Made by a program: the position numbers and the translations under genes
Notes under the pieces: generated by a model
Seen by the model: the letters and a program-made list of their open reading frames with translations, nothing else
The model's database searches: none
Told to the model about the DNA's origin: nothing
Assembly (NCBI RefSeq): GCF_029873635.1
Contig: NC_080423.1
Coordinates: forward strand, 98,328,397-98,392,396
Source: Malania oleifera
Lineage: Eukaryota > Streptophyta > Magnoliopsida > Santalales > Ximeniaceae
DNA: 64,000 bases
Direction of reading: 5' to 3'
Part shown: piece after piece, positions 59,163 to 64,000 of the stretch
Position numbering within the stretch: position 1 is the first letter of the stretch
How the letters are laid out: every line of letters starts with the position of its first letter

Positions 59163-60008
59163 AAATATGCTATCACTAGTGTGTGGCAACTAAGTTAATG
59201 ATACTTTTAAAATAATGACTGAACTGTAATGTAATAAATCATCTGTAAATCATATCTTTCAAGCATATCTTTCTTTCTTTATTTAAAACATATTGTATCA
59301 TCTGTTTTCTACTTTTCATACTGGTAATATCATACTATACTGTAAAACTGTAAATATATAAATATCTGTACTTTATCCTTGGGACTCTGTACGTCATGAT
59401 TTAACCCCTTATAACAGGGTTGTGCGGCCCGTAGGCTGGACTCTATCTGGTCGGCCCTCCAGATAGGTCATCATACTCTACATTACCTCAGTCCGGCCAA
59501 ACTGCATCCTCTCTTAAGCTTGGGATTGGCTACTACCTCATCAAACCGGCCCCCTCAACCCAGTATACTGGGGAGCTGTATACTCTCCGAGCACGGCTGA
59601 CGGTACCCACATGTAATACCCCGAACCCTTAAACCCGGGTCCGGTGCATTATACCTAATCATATCCTCATAAATCATATTCCATAACATACGCAGTGAAA
59701 AACATGATCATAATCTCCATATATAACATAATACCAGAGTTTACTAATTCTAACTATAATCTATAATAAATCATCAAACACCTGCATTTCCATAATTACA
59801 TATATCTCCAAAACATTTCAGTATGTTCACAACTTTCTTTTCTCCACAGACTTAAAATATAAGGACGTAAAACATAAATATTTGCATCCCATAATTAACA
59901 TAGAAATATACCATTTTCTTTTTCTATTTCCCGATAATGCTATAAAAACCCTCGAGCTTTCAAAGCTCGATCTCGAGGAAATCCTGAAAAAAAGATAAAT
60001 TCATATTC

Positions 60009-60034
60009 GGGTGAGACACATCTCAATAAGAGAA
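60009..60034. other. Conserved LTR palindromic block
   Basis: CGGGTGAGACACATCTCAA then TAAGAGAAG, followed by GTGTGTGACC at 60055. Confidence 0.65.
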
Positions 60035-60734
60035 GAAACAATATATTAAAACAGTGTGTGACCAACATAAGTTTATAAATGACATATTATTTAACATTTG
60101 AAAATCCTTAACCTAATTTTCACAATCATTCCCTGAACCTAATCAAACAAATGCAAATGTTTACCCACGAGATTTTCCGAGGATAGGGGTGATTACCCAC
60201 CCATACAAGTAGCACCCCTTTGCTCTGATACATTTGGCAACCCAAAGGTCACAATTTAAGCATACCAGGACACTCACCTTACTCAGTAAGCCCTTAAGTG
60301 TTAAATTGATCTCGTACTCATACAGTTCATACAAAAGTTTATCGGCGAAGGCAATAAGGATAGGGAAATCTACCTGCCTATACAAGTAGGTTCCCTCTGC
60401 CCTAGTACGTTATGCGGCTACTGTCACATCTGTAGCTACTAGTGCACTCGCCTTACTCAGCAAGCCCTTCGGTGAAAGGTACGGCTCGCCCAATCATAAC
60501 ATGTTCTACGTACATGGATACTTCTAATATCATAATACATCATTATTTCCATCGTTATTCAATCATTCGCATTCTTTCATGTTCATAACTTAACATTTCC
60601 TTGTGTTTCACTTTAAGTGACTCTTTCCCATTTGTATCATTCACATTTCACATTTCATTTCCATTCCATTCATTCCCTTTTTCATTTCATTTTCATTTCA
60701 TACTCATTTTTATTTTAATTCATAAATACTTGGC

Positions 60735-61072
60735 ATCTTTCTAGCTGTGGTTGGTTAGCTTCGGCATCCTTTTAGCCGTGGTCGGCATCTTTTCAGCCGT
60801 GATTGGTTAACTTCGGCATCCTTTCAGCCGTGGTCGGCATCTTTTCAACCGTGATTGGTTAGCTTTGGCATCCTTTTAGCCGTAGTCGGCATCTTTTCAG
60901 CCGTGATTGGTTAGCTTCGGCATCCTTTTAACCCTGGTCGGCATCTTTTCAGCCGTGGTTGGTTAGTTTCGGCATCCTTTCAGCTGTGGTCGGCATCTTT
61001 TCAGCCGTGATTGGTTAGCTTCGATATCCTTTCAGCCGTGGTCAGTATCTTTTCAATCGTGGTTGTTTCCAT
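60735..61072. repeat. Minisatellite, six ~56 bp units made of two halves
   Basis: Each unit is TTGGTTAGCTTCGGCATCC, TTTTAGCCGTGG, then TCGGCATCTTTTCAGCCGTG. The two halves (~28 bp) are related to each other, so the array probably grew from a half unit. Confidence 0.85.
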
Positions 61073-62438
61073 GATTGTATTAACACTCACATGCAGCATA
61101 TTTCATATATCATTTTCATGCTCATTTCATTTTCTATATATCTTGCATCTTGTATATATATAACATAATTTCACACAAAATTCTATTTTACTCATGCTAC
61201 ACAATTTAGCAATAAAATTCATACACTGTCTCTAAAATAAGCCAACCAACATTTAATGTTTATATACTAAAAATATCTTTTATTTCATACATAAATACTC
61301 TGAAAATATGTTTCCACTTTCATCAGTTCATTTTCACATATACATGTCTAATAAACAGCCATAAACTCGGAAAAAAATATAATTAAAATGGCTGACATTT
61401 TACCTATACTAAAAAATTACACGTACATATAACACAATTTATTTTTTTCCATTAAATTCATAAAAATTTTGATTTAATATATATATTTTTCCCTTACCTG
61501 GTTTCTTGAACTACGCCAATAGGGATTCCGAAAAATACCTGCGGCGCTCACCCGGACCCTGAAATTAAATTCCTAGTTCCAATAAATTATTTATGAATAA
61601 AATATTAATTTAATATTTCCTAGGGCCATAATTCCTAAATAAATATTAATATCCTTAAATTTAGCCAAATTGCCAAATTCCTCAAATCCCACTCTCGCTT
61701 TGGAGTAGGGTTTAGAAAACCCCAATTGAAAAATTACCTACGTCAAAATGATGATAACGACGACTAGGACCCCGTGGTGGTGTCCGTTAGTCGATTTAAC
61801 CACATATTAACGGCGAAATTGAGAAAATGAGAAAAAATTACCTTTCCCCATGAGCAGTACTTAAGCTGTTCCTATGAAAAATCTGCTCCAGTAGAAATGT
61901 CGGCAGCGAAACCAAAAATCCAACGGCACCTTCCATTTCCCGATCCGTCGCAAACTCGCTAAGTAATTGAGAGAAGGAGAGAGACGGAGACGAACACGTA
62001 GGAAATTTTTCAGAGGGGGGGGCATGCTACCTGCTGCTTTTGTTCTTCTTCTTCCTTTTTCTTTCTTCTTCTTTACTTTTTAACTTTACAGATATATATT
62101 TTATATATATCTTATTTCATTTAGTTTTTAGTTTTTTTTTTCCAATGTAATAACGTTTCATTTAATTACTAATTATTTAATTATTTAATTTATCTTAATT
62201 TAATTTCTTTAATTTTAATTTTCTTTTCTTTTCCCACGCCATTCCTTTTATTTATTTATCTGTTATTTTATTTATTTATTTTTTTCTAAATTATTTTAAT
62301 CCTTTTAAATTTCTAGGTCTTTACACCACATACTATCTGAGCTATGTGGTTGCACTCTATTTGTATCTAACAACGGTACCGTGCTCTGTAATCTGTATCT
62401 GTCTGTGTAACTTTCCTCAAGGGTCTGATACTATATAC

Positions 62439-62470
<32 letters not shown>

Positions 62471-63366
62471 ACTGTTTTCATCGTGTTTCAAAAATTATCA
62501 TAATTCTGTCTTTCTGTACTATAAACACTGTATTTGTAGCATCTTGATGCTACCTCTATATATCTATCTGTGTATTATGTATATATATACTCTGTATGTG
62601 TACTGTATGTTATGGTAATAGGAAAAACATGGCATGTTATAACACTGTATATATGTATATACTGTTCTGTAATAAACTGTAATATAAAATACTGATCTGA
62701 GCATCTGTATACATGTATTTGGATATATGTATATAACCGTTTCATGAACTATTCATGTAAAACTGTATATGCATGTACATTTCTCTGCGAATATAAATCT
62801 ATCTCTGTATAATCTCATATGCTGGAAAATCATATCAAATGTATATACTATCTATATCTTTGTATTTAGTATAGTATGATGTTTCATAACAACTGTATAA
62901 ATTCATTCTTCACACGAAAAGTCTACTTAGGCCACACAAACATTTATGCTCATTTTCTATAAAAACTGTATAATAAACTGACATAAAAATATGCTTATAA
63001 AATCTCTATTAACTCTATTAAAACTCCTAGCAAAGCATATTTCCCTTACCTCAACTTTGAAAAGCCCCTATAAAAATTTGGCTCTATACTCGCAGGATTC
63101 TTAGATCAACCTCCTGAAAACACAATATCCCAGAACAAAATATTATTATTTTTCTGCCTATGTCATTTCTTATAACTACCATAAAGTCAAAAACTCATTA
63201 GAAGACCTTACCTAGAATTTGGGATGAAATCTAATTTCGTTTTCTCGACGATCCGCTCTAGCAAACTTGTAAGGAATTTCACCAGGAGCGTCGTGGTAGC
63301 CTCAGATCGTCGATCCGGTAACTGGTGGGGCCGGAAACGAAGAGAGAAGGGAGAGGAAGTAGTAGG

Positions 63367-63367
<1 letters not shown>

Positions 63368-63440
<73 letters not shown>

Positions 63441-63690
63441 CCTTTTTAAATTGAAATGAATCCCGAATTCCGTTTATATATATAACAGGGGATTTCGTCG
63501 ACAAGACCCTGTATTCGTCGATGAGTACTACACAAATTTCATCGACGAGACCTTGTATTCATCGACGAAATTCAGGCTGCTTTAGAATCCCTCTTGGTAT
63601 TTTCTCGTCAATGAAGCCCTGTGTTCGTCGACGAAATTCTTAAAGCCTTCGTCGACGAAACCCTGTGTTCATCGACGAAGCTTGGCAGCT
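63368..63690 (-). promoter_or_regulatory. LTR promoter cassette: palindrome array, TATA, (CT)n
   Basis: Exact TCGTCGACGA at 63625-63634 and 63649-63658, with five or so near copies at 63485-63685. TATA (minus) at 63473-63484, then a ~70 bp (CT)n run on the minus strand (63368-63440). Confidence 0.65.
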
Positions 63691-63770
63691 TCCTTCTATT
63701 TTTGCTTTCATCTCTCTCTTTCTCTCTCTCTTAATATTTAAATATTATTATTATTTTTTGGGTCGTTACA

Positions 63771-64000
63771 AACACGCTTGAGGGGATCATCAACGAAGAC
63801 ACGTGTCTTGTCGACGAGAAGATACCGAGAGGTTATATTTCAGTTTTGAATTTCGTCTACGAGGAGTAAGCATTCTTTGACGAACTTTCTTCTTGACCTC
63901 ATCGACAAAGACCAGTGTATAAATAGCTTAAACTAGAATTTTTTGCAGATTTTTCATGCGAAAATCCTTCTCTCTCTCTCTCTCCTGTTCGTCCCCTCCC
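63771..64000 (+). mobile_element. LTR, right part (continues 58751)
   Basis: After the AACAC duplication the TGTAGAGACCC LTR resumes, with palindrome variants, TATAAATAG (63918-63926) and CT runs near 63970. It runs off the window. Confidence 0.65.
63780..63985 (+). promoter_or_regulatory. LTR promoter cassette (diverged palindromes)
   Basis: Variants TTGTCGACGAGA (63809), TCGTCTACGAGG and TCATCGACAAAG precede TATAAATAG (63918-63926) and the CT run. No exact palindrome is left. Confidence 0.5.

Larger units (their letters stand above)
59612..62325 (-). mobile_element. Solo LTR, 2714 bp, nested in the previous one
   Basis: Starts TGTAATACCCCGAACCC and ends GGTCTTTACA; flanked by a perfect 5 bp duplication CCACA (59607-59611 and 62326-62330). 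It has the CGCAGTGAAAAAC and TGAGACACATCTCAATAAG variants and a minisatellite at 60735-61072. No coding domain. The orientation is inferred from the position of the conserved block. Confidence 0.85.
58847..63770 (-). mobile_element. Solo LTR, ~2.2 kb, with a nested solo LTR
   Basis: Starts TGTAACGACC and ends GGTCGTTACA, a perfect 10 bp inverted terminus, and is flanked by a perfect 5 bp duplication AACAC (58842-58846 and 63771-63775). Without the nested insert (59612-62325) it is about 2.2 kb, and no internal coding domain is present, so it is a solo LTR left by recombination. Minus orientation: palindrome array, TATA (63473-63484) and a (CT)n run read leftward. The intact duplication suggests moderate age. 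Confidence 0.85.

Noticed and set aside
60735-61072. CRISPR-like array
   Set aside because: Units are contiguous with no unique spacers, and the context is a plant LTR.
63208-63504. Frames rich in Ser-Leu or Arg-Glu
   Set aside because: They translate the (GA)n/(CT)n run of an LTR.
58847-63770. Full-length LTR element with two LTRs
   Set aside because: No internal coding domain or second LTR copy; single TG...CA unit with AACAC on both sides fits a solo LTR.

Overview
This is a window of nuclear DNA from a flowering plant, most likely a woody eudicot with a repeat-rich genome. It holds three recognisable host genes in AT-rich sequence packed with LTR retrotransposon fossils, L1 and RTE LINEs, a SINE and small DNA transposons. 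Splice sites, plant gene families and plant repeat families all agree; nothing bacterial or organellar was seen.

Host genes. (1) 17674-18519, minus strand, one exon: a RING-H2 E3 ubiquitin ligase matching SGR9 (shoot gravitropism 9). (2) 22029-39348, minus strand: a complete 12-exon, 336-residue XAP5-family nuclear protein, XCT (XAP5 CIRCADIAN TIMEKEEPER). It has nine short to medium introns and two swollen by transposons (9.3 kb and 5.3 kb), and one intron uses a GC donor. (3) 41883-50332, plus strand: a 91-residue cysteine/histidine-rich protein with a CHORD-like ligand pattern, encoded by two short exons split by an 8.2 kb intron. Genes 2 and 3 are head to head, about 2.5 kb apart.

Layout. 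1-4910: L1 remnants and a 3.3 kb segment bounded by ~123 bp inverted repeats. 4917-7890: broken Copia element (minus). 7880-10325: two overlapping long-LTR fragments. 10330-11805: Gypsy gag fragment with its 5' LTR (minus). 13015-13438: tRNA-derived SINE (minus) with target duplication. 15858-16970: a second LTR of the same Gypsy family, then a tandem array. 17.5-18.7 kb: SGR9. 22-39.6 kb: XCT, with RTE and L1 LINEs and a 876 bp Mutator-like element in its introns. 41.9-50.3 kb: the CHORD-like gene, whose intron holds a three-layer nest (old L1, split by a short-LTR TRIM-like element, itself split by a younger L1). 53.5-54.5 kb: three copies of a MITE-like unit. 54.7-64 kb: a nest six insertions deep, a Copia fossil entered by successive LTR elements and ending with two solo LTRs that each keep perfect 5 bp target duplications.

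The most unusual signal is a promoter architecture shared by several distinct LTRs: an array of the CpG palindrome TCGTCGACGA and variants, then a TATA box, then a (CT)n tract. A second short palindromic block (core TGAGACACCTCTCAGTAAG) is kept in four otherwise diverged LTRs. No complete novel gene system was found.
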